DNA from: Nocardia macrotermitis
GTDB lineage: Bacteria > Actinomycetota > Actinomycetes > Mycobacteriales > Mycobacteriaceae
Assembly: GCF_009604405.1 (NCBI RefSeq)
Contig: NZ_WEGK01000024.1
Coordinates: 1-64,000 of the forward strand
Length of the DNA: 64,000 bases
Reading direction: 5' to 3'
In this document: piece after piece, positions 53,738 through 61,974 of the stretch
How positions within the stretch are numbered: the stretch's first letter is position 1
How the letters are laid out: the number at the start of each line of letters is the position of its first letter
The notes under the pieces: model-generated
What the model was told of the DNA's origin: nothing
The model's database searches: none
The model's input: the letters and a program-made list of their open reading frames with translations, nothing else
Made by a program: the position numbers and the translations under genes

Positions 53738-56616
53738 GGAACCTCTTGCGGCCGAGCATCATTGGCCCGCCCGATCGCGATCTGCACCCGCGAGGTGAAG
53801 TCCAGTTTCGCCAGAATGCTCGACACGTGCGTCTGCACGGTGCGCCGGGACAGCAGCATCTGCGCGGCGATCTGGGAATTCGACAGCCCCTCGGTGACGT
53901 AGTCCGCGACCCGTCGTTCGGTGGGAGTCAGTGCGGCCCAACCGGATTTGGGCCGATTGCGCGGACCGCGCCGACCGTGCCGCAACCCCAGACCGCGCAG
54001 CCGGGCCTCGGCGCGGGCGACGGCCCACTGGGCATCCATCCCCGCGTACAACTCGACCGCCGCGTCCGAGGCCGATCGCGCGGCCTCGGTCCGGTCCGCC
54101 AGCGCGTGCACCGCGGCCAGATTCTCGTAGGCGTGCGCGGTGTAGAACGGTCGCCCGGCGGCGGTGAACAGTTCGGCCGATTCGGCGATGGGATCCGGAT
54201 CCTGCTGTGCCAGACCGGAACACAGCAGTGCGGTGGCATGCCGCGAGTTGGTCGCGATGCGCTCGTCCGCCGCCTGCGCGTCCCGCGCGATGGTCCGCAG
54301 CTCGTCGGCGCGTTCGGTGATCGCCGCGAGCCGGGCCATCTCCGGATAGATGTGGTAGAGCGTGATCTCGGTCCACGGCGATTCGACCTTCGCGCAGGTG
54401 GACAGCAGCAGATCCAGCGCCTCGCCGGGCTGCCGGTCCCGTTCGAGGGCCATCGCCTGGGCCCACGCGCGCACGTGCAGTCCGGTGCGTCCGGCGATGT
54501 CGTCGATCAGCGGCGGTATGGAATCCGGTGTGCCGGTGAAGTTTCCGCGATAGATGTCGATCAGCGCGATCAGGCTCGGTGCGACGCGCGCGTAGCCGAA
54601 CACGTCGGGGGTGTCCCGGCAGCGGGCGAGCGCGAGCAGCGCGTCGTCCCAGCGGCCGCTGGTGAAGTGCAGTTTGCCCACGGCAAGCACATTCGCGGTC
54701 TGCATCGCGCCGCCGCTGCGTTCCTCGTAATCGACTGTCGCGGTGAGGATTTCCTCGGCCCGCTCGGGCTGATCGAGTTCCATCAGGCACTGGCCGCTGA
54801 CCAGGTAGGGATTGAAGTGCGCGAAGGTGCTGCGGCCCTGGCTCAGGAGCTCGTACTGCCGGATCAGGTTGTCGCCCAGCTCGATACACTCCGCCAGTCG
54901 ACCCTGGTAATAGCGGACCAGCCCGAGCGAGAACTGTGCCATCCCGATCGAGACCGGGTCGGCGAGTTCGAATCCCAGGGTCCGGGCGCGATCGGCGGCT
55001 CGCTCGGCATCGTCGAGCCGGTCCAGCAGATGGGAGACCACGGCCAGCACGCCCTGATGCCGCGCCTCGCGCACCGGTGGTGCGCCCTCGCGCACGGCAG
55101 TGGTCGAAACCTCGTGTGCGGCAGCGACTTTGCCCTGTGCCAGACAGGCCTGGGACAGCAGCCACAGGAAGTCCCCGCGCTGACGTTGCCCGGGTTCGGG
55201 CAGCCGTTCCAGCGCTTCGCGGGCCGCGCGTTCGGCCTCACCGGCCCGCCCGCCCCACAGCAGCGCGCGCACCAGCAGCAGTCGCGGACGGTTCGCGGCC
55301 TGATCCTGCGCCACGGCCGCGCCCAGCAGCAACACCGCGCTCTCGGGCGCGCAGATCATCAGCCGGTTGGCCGAGGCGAGCAGCCAATCGATGGTCGGCG
55401 GATCCAATTGCATTCCGGCCGAAAGCAGGTATCCCGCAATGCGTTCGATCGGTCCGGACGCGGCGATCAGGGTCTGCGCGGCATGCCATTGCAGACTCGA
55501 CCGGGTGGCCCCGGGCACCTGGTCGGCGAACACCCGGCGGATCAGATCGTGCCGGAAGACCAGGCCGGTGCGTCCGGAGATCAGCACCCCGACATCGGTT
55601 GCCAGGGCGACGATCTCGTCGATCTCCGCGGCCTCGGCCCCCAGCACGCTGGCCAGCTCGCCCGCCTCGACGCCCGCGCCCAGGGCGGCGGTGAGGGACA
55701 GCACCCGCTGCGCGTTGGTCGGCAGATAGTCCAGGCGGCGCAGGATGGCCTCGGTCAGCGAGACCGGCAGGCGCGGATCGGTGCGTCCGCCGGGCGCGCC
55801 CGCGGCCAGCTCCACCGTGCCGTCGTCGGCGAGGGTGAGCTGTCCGGCCTGCCGCAGCCCGGCCACCAATTCCGTGATGAACAAGGGATTTCCGGCCGCC
55901 CAGGTCAGTGCGCGGGCCAGGCCGGGGCCCACCGGCGCGCCCAGGACGGCGGCGGCGAGTTCCGCGCCGTCCGGATCGTCGAGGGGCTCGAGGACCACCC
56001 GCGCCGCGCCCGCCGCCAGCACCCGCTCGACCACCTCGGTCACCAGGCCCTCGCGCGGGAGCGGGCGCAGGGCGAGCACGAGCAGCAGCGGCAGCTCGTC
56101 GATCAGCTCCGCGAGCCGTTCGATCGCGCGCAGGGTGGCCGGATCCGCCCAGTGCGCGTCGTCCACGACGACCACGAGCGGACCCGTGGCGCAGAGCTTT
56201 TCGATGATCTCGAGGAAGCCGTCGATGACCGAGTTCGCCCAGCCGATCGCATCGCCCGCGGCGACGGTCTCACCGCGCAGCAGCGCGCGCGAGCGGTCGA
56301 TCAGTTCGGCCGGGACCTCCCGGTCGAACCAGTCGGCGGCCGACCAGGTGCGGGTCGCGCCGAATGGCGCGCGCATCTCCAGTTCGCTGGCGGCGCAGGT
56401 CAATACCCGCAGGTGCACCCGTTCCGCGGAGCGGACGATCCGCTCCAGCACCGAGGTCTTGCCGACCCCGGGCGCACCGTCGATGATCACCACGCCGCCG
56501 TGTCCGGCGACCGTGCGCGCGAGTCGTTCGGCGACGACGATCAGCTCGCGCTCGCGACCGATCAGGCGACGATCCTGCCCGTTGTCCTCGCTGTCACCAT
56601 GGGAAACGTCCGACAT
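53731..56616 (-). CDS. Large ATP-binding LuxR regulator (LAL family)
   Basis: 961 residues, usual LAL length. Walker A GAPGVGKTS near 47 and Walker B LVVVVDDAHWAD near 143; a long TPR-like central region; C-terminal LuxR HTH (LTPTERRVADYVTEGLSNSQIAAQMLLSRRTVQTHVSSILAKL). It belongs to the same group as 40616-42277, whose HTH is similar. ATG 56616 has GGAG at 5 bases; the upstream extension of the frame is not supported. It is divergent from a secreted protein gene, and the shared gap has both palindrome types. Confidence 0.92.
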   Translation of the reverse strand: MSDVSHGDSEDNGQDRRLIGRERELIVVAERLARTVAGHGGVVIIDGAPGVGKTSVLERIVRSAERVHLRVLTCAASELEMRAPFGATRTWSAADWFDREVPAELIDRSRALLRGETVAAGDAIGWANSVIDGFLEIIEKLCATGPLVVVVDDAHWADPATLRAIERLAELIDELPLLLVLALRPLPREGLVTEVVERVLAAGAARVVLEPLDDPDGAELAAAVLGAPVGPGLARALTWAAGNPLFITELVAGLRQAGQLTLADDGTVELAAGAPGGRTDPRLPVSLTEAILRRLDYLPTNAQRVLSLTAALGAGVEAGELASVLGAEAAEIDEIVALATDVGVLISGRTGLVFRHDLIRRVFADQVPGATRSSLQWHAAQTLIAASGPIERIAGYLLSAGMQLDPPTIDWLLASANRLMICAPESAVLLLGAAVAQDQAANRPRLLLVRALLWGGRAGEAERAAREALERLPEPGQRQRGDFLWLLSQACLAQGKVAAAHEVSTTAVREGAPPVREARHQGVLAVVSHLLDRLDDAERAADRARTLGFELADPVSIGMAQFSLGLVRYYQGRLAECIELGDNLIRQYELLSQGRSTFAHFNPYLVSGQCLMELDQPERAEEILTATVDYEERSGGAMQTANVLAVGKLHFTSGRWDDALLALARCRDTPDVFGYARVAPSLIALIDIYRGNFTGTPDSIPPLIDDIAGRTGLHVRAWAQAMALERDRQPGEALDLLLSTCAKVESPWTEITLYHIYPEMARLAAITERADELRTIARDAQAADERIATNSRHATALLCSGLAQQDPDPIAESAELFTAAGRPFYTAHAYENLAAVHALADRTEAARSASDAAVELYAGMDAQWAVARAEARLRGLGLRHGRRGPRNRPKSGWAALTPTERRVADYVTEGLSNSQIAAQMLLSRRTVQTHVSSILAKLDFTSRVQIAIGRANDARPQEVPQ

Positions 56617-56753
56617 ACCAACTCCAGCTCCTGCCAGGCGGTCGATACTACCCACCGGCGATCCGCGTGCCGAATATTCGGGCACTGTGCACGGTTCGCG
56701 CACGTAGTGTCGCATTTGTCCGAATCGACACACCTTTGCGGGGTGGCTGACTC

Positions 56754-56769
56754 TTCTCAACCGTGAGAA
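56754..56769. promoter_or_regulatory. TTCCC-type palindrome J (variant)
   Basis: TTCTCA-ACCG-TGAGAA, perfect arms but with one changed pair against the other copies. A third half (TTCTCA, 56771) follows, so TGAGAATTTCTCA is a further palindrome. Centre 31 bp from TGTACCG site 6. Confidence 0.5.
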
Positions 56770-56781
56770 TTTCTCAAACGA

Positions 56782-56803
56782 TGTGCCGTTAGTCAACGGT
56801 ACA
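56782..56803. promoter_or_regulatory. TGTACCG-type palindrome, site 6
   Basis: TGTGCCGTT-AGTC-AACGGTACA, the most symmetric copy (one mismatch), followed by TTATCCCC. It lies 79 bases before the secreted protein start. Confidence 0.7.
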
Positions 56804-56882
56804 TTATCCCCGTGATGAATCTCGGGCGCACCGGCCCCGAGATCCACATCCGGGCGGCGGCCCGCACACGGAAGAGACGGCA

Positions 56883-57425
56883 ATGAGCAGAATCAACGGA
56901 CCTGTGTCACAACGGTTCCGGGCGGGGATGCGGACGGCGATGCTGTGCGCCCTGGCCGCGATCACCGCGACCGGACTCGGCGCGACGGGCGCCCCGGCGG
57001 CGCACGCGGACGCGACCGGAACGCCGTGCCTGTGGGCGGGTAACAGCCACCGGCAGGGGCAGGTGGTGTACGCGGGCGGTTACGCGTTCAGCTGCCACAT
57101 GGACGCGTTCGGCAACGCCCGCTGGAACAAGAACGGGGCCACCGCGCACCACAGCACGGTGTCCAACCCGGGCGCGATCGGCAACCCGGCCGGCAGCTTC
57201 AGTCCCGGAGCCTGGCAGCCCGGCACCTCCTACAACGACTACTGCTCCGGCAACCAGCTGGTCGACGGCAGCGCGGACATCTTCAGCGCGGTCACCGACG
57301 ACACCGGTATGTTCCTGTTCTGGCGCTCGGTCGGGCCGATCTCCTGGTGGGACTTCGAATCCGGCGCGCGGCCGCCCGCCACGTGGCGCTCATCGAGCCT
57401 GTGTCGGGACGGTGCACTGACCTGA
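56883..57425 (+). CDS. Secreted Cys-containing hypothetical protein
   Basis: 180 residues. A signal peptide ends near 43 (APAAHA-DATG). The mature part has four Cys (CLWAGNS, FSCHMDA, DYCSGN, SLCRDG), a GQVVYAGGYAFSC strand and Trp-rich segments, suggesting a small beta-rich disulfide-bonded exoprotein. Family not recognised. It is preceded by both palindrome classes and divergent from the LAL regulator, which may control it. Confidence 0.75.
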   Translation: MSRINGPVSQRFRAGMRTAMLCALAAITATGLGATGAPAAHADATGTPCLWAGNSHRQGQVVYAGGYAFSCHMDAFGNARWNKNGATAHHSTVSNPGAIGNPAGSFSPGAWQPGTSYNDYCSGNQLVDGSADIFSAVTDDTGMFLFWRSVGPISWWDFESGARPPATWRSSSLCRDGALT

Positions 57426-57483
57426 GCCGCGATGTCCTTGGATGTCCTCACAGTCTTGGCACAGGTAGTGCACAGTGCGCTGA

Positions 57484-57499
57484 TAACGCATCATCGTTA
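57484..57499. promoter_or_regulatory. TAACG-CATCAT-CGTTA palindrome before desA1
   Basis: Perfect 5-bp arms with a 6-bp centre, 83 bases before the desA1 start; the repeated ACCGGT pair (57505-57517) follows. It is a candidate operator for a fatty-acid regulator (in mycobacteria desA1 is repressed by a TetR-type protein), but I did not verify its sequence. Confidence 0.4.
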
Positions 57500-57581
57500 A
57501 CTGGACCGGTCACCGGTACGGTTCTCCGGTGGCCTCGACAGGTGCACGACTTCACGACATGACAAGGGAAAGGCTCCGCAT

Positions 57582-58544
57582 ATGGCCCGGGATCTGACGC
57601 AGCTGGAAATTCTCAACGAACTCGAGCCCGTCGCCGAGCAGAACCTCAACAGACACCTGTCGATCGCCAAGGAGTGGCATCCGCACGACTACGTGCCGTG
57701 GGACGCGGGGCGCAACTTCGCGGCGATGGGCGGGTTCGACTGGGATCCGGAGCAGTCCCGGCTCGGTGAGGTCGCGAAGGCGGCGATGATCACCAATCTG
57801 CTCACCGAGGACAACCTGCCGTCGTATCACCGCGAGATCGCCGAGAACTTCTCGATGGACGGCGCGTGGGGTACCTGGGTGGGACGGTGGACCGCGGAGG
57901 AGAACCGGCACGGCATCGTGATCCGGGACTATCTGGTGGTCACCCGCGCGGTGGATCCCGTTGCGCTGGAACGCGATCGGATGGTCCACATGACCAACGG
58001 CGCGCAGTCCCCCGACGACTGGGGCGGGTTCCTGCAGAACGTCGCGTACGTGACGTTCCAGGAGCTGGCGACCCGGGTCTCGCACCGCAACACCGGCCGG
58101 GCCTGCGACGAGCCGATCGCCGACCGCATGTTGCAGCGCATCGCCACCGACGAGAACCTGCACATGATCTTCTACCGCAACCTGTGCGCGGCCGGGCTGG
58201 ACCTGGTGCCCGATCAGCAGATCGAGGCGATCACCCGGATCGTGACGAATTTCGTGATGCCCGGCTACGGGATGCCCAACTTCCGCCGCAACGGCGTGTT
58301 GATGGCCAAGCACGGCATCTACGACCTGCGCCAGCACCTCGAGGAAGTGGTGCGGCCGGTGCTGAAGATCTGGAACGTCTTCGGCCGCGACGATTTCGGC
58401 CCGCGCGGCGAACGCGCCCGGGACGAGCTCGCCGAATTCCTGGAGAAGCTGGATCGCGACGCGACCAAGTTCGAGGAGCAGCGCGACCGGCTGCTGGCCC
58501 GCGAGGCCGCCCGCGCGAACCGTGAGAAGGCCGCTACCGCTTAG
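57582..58544 (+). CDS. desA1: Acyl-ACP desaturase, DesA1 type
   Basis: 320 residues, soluble di-iron acyl-ACP desaturase. Iron ligands are seen in TAEENRHG (E-E-N-R-H) and IATDENLHM (D-E-N-L-H, in place of D-E-x-x-H), with further Glu in TEDNLPSYHREI. It resembles mycobacterial DesA1, which makes double bonds for mycolic acid precursors. The C-terminal ~45 residues are charged. It overlaps the histidine kinase stop by 4 bases, tail to tail. Confidence 0.92.
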   Translation: MARDLTQLEILNELEPVAEQNLNRHLSIAKEWHPHDYVPWDAGRNFAAMGGFDWDPEQSRLGEVAKAAMITNLLTEDNLPSYHREIAENFSMDGAWGTWVGRWTAEENRHGIVIRDYLVVTRAVDPVALERDRMVHMTNGAQSPDDWGGFLQNVAYVTFQELATRVSHRNTGRACDEPIADRMLQRIATDENLHMIFYRNLCAAGLDLVPDQQIEAITRIVTNFVMPGYGMPNFRRNGVLMAKHGIYDLRQHLEEVVRPVLKIWNVFGRDDFGPRGERARDELAEFLEKLDRDATKFEEQRDRLLAREAARANREKAATA

Positions 58545-61090
58545 GAATTCGCGTTGTCGGGCGTGTCGTTCGGCGGATGCTGTGCGCCGCCCGGCAGTTG
58601 CACGGTGAACACCGTGTCGCCGGGTTCGCTGGTCACCGTGATCTCGCCGCCGTGCGCCCGCACGACGGCGCTCGCGATGGCCAGCCCGAGCCCGGTGCTG
58701 CCGGTGTGGCGGGAGCGCGAGGAGTCGCCGCGCGCGAAACGCTCGAAGATCTCCGGCAGCAGTTCGGGCGGGATGCCCGGACCGGTGTCCCGCACTCGCC
58801 ACCGCACCCCGCCCGCGCCGTCGGATTCCAGCGAGGTGGTCACGACGGTGCCCGGACCGGTGTGCACGCGGGCGTTGGTCAGCAGATTCGCCAGTACCTG
58901 ATGCAGGCGCGCGGCGTCGCCGGTGATCTCGACCGGCTCGTCGGGCAGATTCATCTCCCACTGGTGATCGGCGCCCGCGATATGGGCGTCGGTGACCGCG
59001 TCGGCGGTGATGCGGGTCAGATCGACCGGGGCGTGTTCGAGCGGACGGCCCGAGTCCAGGCGCGCCAGTAGCAGCAGATCCTCCACCAGGCCCGACATCC
59101 GGATGGCGGCGGCGTCGACGCGGCTCATCGCGTCGGCCACCGCCGGGGGGACCGCGTCGCTGTTGCGTTGTGCCAGTTCGGTATAGCCGCGGATGGCGGC
59201 GAGCGGGGTGCGCAGTTCGTGACTCGCGTCGGCGACGAACCGGCGCACCCGGGTCTCGCTGTCGTAGCGGGCCGACAGCGCGCCGGTGATGTTGTCCAGC
59301 ATGCGATTCACCGCCGCACCGAGCTGTCCCACCTCGGTCCGCGGATCGGCGTCGTCGGCCGGAACCCGCACGGGCAGTTCGACTTCGCCGTGATCCAGCG
59401 GCAGATCCGCCACCCGGTACGCCGTCGCCGCGACCCGATCCAGCGGCGCCAGCGCCCGCCGAATCAGCGTGATCCCCACCGTTATCGCGATCACCAGCAC
59501 GATCGCGGCCACCACCACGAGCACCAGCAGCACCCGCAGCAACGTCGCGTCGACCGGCCCCATCGACAACCCCGTCAACACGGTCTGCCCGTCCTCGCCC
59601 CCCGGCTCGGCCACCACCCGATACCGCCCCAGCCCATCCAGCCGCACCGTCCGCGGCCGCCCATCCGCCGCCACCCCCGCCAGCTGCCGCTCGGCCACGT
59701 CACTCAACGCCACCCGATCCCCATCCACCCCCAACTTCCCGACCGCGGTCATGGTGCGACCCTGAATGATCGCCCCGATCTCATCCGGCGGCACCCCCGG
59801 CCGAGACAGAAACTCCGGCCCGGGATCAGCGGTCGTCGTCGGCGTCGTGGTCGCGGACGCCTGCGCACTCGCGGTCGTACTCGGGCCCTTCGCGACAGTC
59901 GGACTTGAAGTCTGCGCCGCGGTCGGCGATTGCGTACCGGGCTGCGGCACGGTAGTCCCCGAAGGTGCTTGTGCCGCAAAGGGTTCCCGCGCGAGGTGGG
60001 GTTGCTGCGTGGTCTGGGGACTCGCTGCGGTAGGAGGTTGTGTGGTTGGGGCCGGTGGTGCGGCGGCGGGTGCTTGTGTGGCCGAGGGGTTCTGCGCGAG
60101 TTGAGGTTGCTGCGTGGTCTGGGGATTTGCTGCGGCGGGGGGTTGTGTGGTTGGGGCTGGTGGTGCGGCGGCGGGTGCTTGTGTGGCTGAGGGGTTCTGC
60201 GCGAGGTGGGGTTGCTGCGTGGTCTGGGGATTTGCTGCGGCGGGGGGTTGTGTGGTTGGGGCTGGTGGTGCGGCGGCGGGTGCTTGTGCGGCTGAGGGGT
60301 GCTGCGCGAGGTGGGGTTGCTGCGTGGTCTGGGGATTTGCTGCGGCGGGAGGTTGTGTGGTTGGGGCTGGTGGTGCGGCGGCGGGTGCTTGTGCGGCTGA
60401 GGGGTGCTGCGCGAGGTGGGGTTGCTGCGTGGTCTGGGGACTCGCTGCGGCGGGAGGTTGTGTGGTTGGGGCCGGTGGTGCGGCGGCGGGTGCTTGTGTG
60501 GCCGAGGGGTGCTGCGCGAGGTGGGGTTGCTGCGTGGTCTGGGGTTGTGCGCTGGGGGTGGACTGTGCGGTAGCAGTCGGCTGTGTGGCTGAAGGTGCTT
60601 GGGCGGCAGCAGGATTCCGCGCGAGGGGATATTGCGGTGCGGCTGGGGGAGGTGCGGTGGGGAATGGCAGTGCGATGGTCGGGGCTTGCGTGACCGTAGG
60701 TGGCTGCGCTGCGGGGGAGGGTTCGGTGACGCCTGGTTGGGTGGGGCGTGGTTGTGAGGGGTGGTGGCCCGGAAATATCGGGCGCATGCCGTGTGGCCTC
60801 GGGTGGGAGGACGGGTGGGGGGTGTGCGGGTTCGGGGGTGGTGAACCGGCGTCGGAGGGGGGTGGGCCGAAGGGGGGTGGGCCGGCGACGGCCATTTGGG
60901 CGCGGTTCTGGGCGCCTGCTAGTTGGGCGTCGAGTTGGTCCACCAGGAATTGTTGCAATGCCAGTTCGGTGGCTACGCCGATGCCTATCACGACCGTCAC
61001 CAGCAGCAGCAATTGTCCGGCCAGGAGCCGGGCCCGCAGCGACCAGCGGCGCGGACCGGCCTGGCGTCCCGAGGGGGCGGCGGTGATCAC
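58541..61090 (-). CDS. Orphan sensor histidine kinase with repetitive sensor loop
   Basis: About 849 residues from a GTG (no strong ribosome site, so start is uncertain). One membrane helix (~18-40), a long extracytoplasmic region with Pro/Gln/Thr/Ala repeats, a short ordered part (IGAIIQGRTMTAVGKLG), a second helix, HAMP, the H-box ASHELRTPLAAIRGY (His near 624), N-box VLANLLTNARVHT and G-box DTGPGIPPE with GSTGLGLAI. The catalytic set is complete. It resembles TcrY/TrcS-type kinases. No response regulator is next to it; eda lies upstream and desA1 downstream. Confidence 0.88.
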   Translation of the reverse strand: MITAAPSGRQAGPRRWSLRARLLAGQLLLLVTVVIGIGVATELALQQFLVDQLDAQLAGAQNRAQMAVAGPPPFGPPPSDAGSPPPNPHTPHPSSHPRPHGMRPIFPGHHPSQPRPTQPGVTEPSPAAQPPTVTQAPTIALPFPTAPPPAAPQYPLARNPAAAQAPSATQPTATAQSTPSAQPQTTQQPHLAQHPSATQAPAAAPPAPTTQPPAAASPQTTQQPHLAQHPSAAQAPAAAPPAPTTQPPAAANPQTTQQPHLAQHPSAAQAPAAAPPAPTTQPPAAANPQTTQQPHLAQNPSATQAPAAAPPAPTTQPPAAANPQTTQQPQLAQNPSATQAPAAAPPAPTTQPPTAASPQTTQQPHLAREPFAAQAPSGTTVPQPGTQSPTAAQTSSPTVAKGPSTTASAQASATTTPTTTADPGPEFLSRPGVPPDEIGAIIQGRTMTAVGKLGVDGDRVALSDVAERQLAGVAADGRPRTVRLDGLGRYRVVAEPGGEDGQTVLTGLSMGPVDATLLRVLLVLVVVAAIVLVIAITVGITLIRRALAPLDRVAATAYRVADLPLDHGEVELPVRVPADDADPRTEVGQLGAAVNRMLDNITGALSARYDSETRVRRFVADASHELRTPLAAIRGYTELAQRNSDAVPPAVADAMSRVDAAAIRMSGLVEDLLLLARLDSGRPLEHAPVDLTRITADAVTDAHIAGADHQWEMNLPDEPVEITGDAARLHQVLANLLTNARVHTGPGTVVTTSLESDGAGGVRWRVRDTGPGIPPELLPEIFERFARGDSSRSRHTGSTGLGLAIASAVVRAHGGEITVTSEPGDTVFTVQLPGGAQHPPNDTPDNANS
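59960..60640 (-). repeat. 105-bp (35-residue) tandem array inside the histidine kinase gene
   Basis: The anchor TGCTT recurs at 59966, 60071, 60176, 60281, 60386, 60491 and 60596, exactly 105 bases apart. The inner five copies are nearly identical and the end copies diverged. Each unit encodes a Pro/Gln/Thr/Ala-rich 35-mer (AQAPAAAPPAPTTQPP ... QTTQQPHLAQ). It stays in frame throughout. Confidence 0.92.
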
Positions 61091-61359
61091 CGCACGGATT
61101 CTCGCATCAGCCGGGCGGTTGGTGGTGCGCTGGGCAACTGTGTCACATACACGACGTGTGGGTTGTGCACAGAACTCACCGTCTCGAGCGGCCGTGCCGA
61201 TACGCACGTGCCGGAACAGCTGGGACCCCGTTATCGGACCGGCCGAGACTCTGAGATCCAGTCGACGTGCTGTGGATGCGGCTTCGTGCAGTGTGCGACC
61301 TCCCCGGACGTGTCGGGAGAGGCACGGGCCCTGGTGTCCACGGTCGCACAGAGCCGCAC

Positions 61360-61974
61360 TCAGTCGCGCAGGGTCGTGGTGGCCGCGGCGAGGGCTCGGA
61401 TGCGGGACCAGTCGTCGGCGGCCAGGGCGGCGGCGGGGGTGAGCCACGAGCCGCCGACGCAGCCGACGTTGGGCAGGGACAGGTAATCGGGGGCGGTGGC
61501 GGGGGTGATGCCGCCGGTGGGGCAGAAGCGGACCTGCGGGAGGGGACCGGCGAACGCGCGCAGAGCCGTTGTGCCGCCGGAGGATTCGGCGGGGAAGAAC
61601 TTCATCTCGGTGACGCCGCGATCCAGCACGGTGAGCACCTCCGAGATCGTCGCGACGCCGGGCAGATACGGCAGACCGGTATCGGCCAGCGCGTCCAGCA
61701 GTTGCGGCGTGGCGCCGGGGCTCACCAGGAACTGCGCGCCCGCGGCCGCCGCGGCCTCGATCTGCAACGCCGTGATCAGCGTGCCCGCGCCGACGACCAT
61801 CTCCGGCACCTCGCTCGCGATGGCGTCGATGGCCGGGAGCGCGGCATTCGTGCGCAGGGTGATCTCGATGACGCCGACGCCGCCGTCCAGCAGCGCGCGG
61901 GCCAGGGGGACGGCGCGATCCGGGTCGTCCAGTACGACCACGGGGACGACCGGTGCGATATCGAGGATGTTCAT
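61360..61974 (-). CDS. eda: KDPG aldolase
   Basis: 204 residues, class I aldolase of the Entner-Doudoroff route: 2-keto-3-deoxy-6-phosphogluconate to pyruvate and glyceraldehyde 3-phosphate. Catalytic Glu in IEITLRT and Schiff-base Lys in TEMKFFPAE; phosphate site PTGGITP and VGGSWL. ATG overlaps the glk stop by 4 bases. Confidence 0.93.
   Translation of the reverse strand: MNILDIAPVVPVVVLDDPDRAVPLARALLDGGVGVIEITLRTNAALPAIDAIASEVPEMVVGAGTLITALQIEAAAAAGAQFLVSPGATPQLLDALADTGLPYLPGVATISEVLTVLDRGVTEMKFFPAESSGGTTALRAFAGPLPQVRFCPTGGITPATAPDYLSLPNVGCVGGSWLTPAAALAADDWSRIRALAAATTTLRD

Noticed and set aside
871..56769. Reading TTCCC-type sites simply as ECF sigma -35 boxes (GGGAA)
   Set aside because: No consistent CGTT/CGTC -10 at 16-18 bases was found across the copies, and the symmetric TTCCC half is kept; mapping of transcription starts is still needed.
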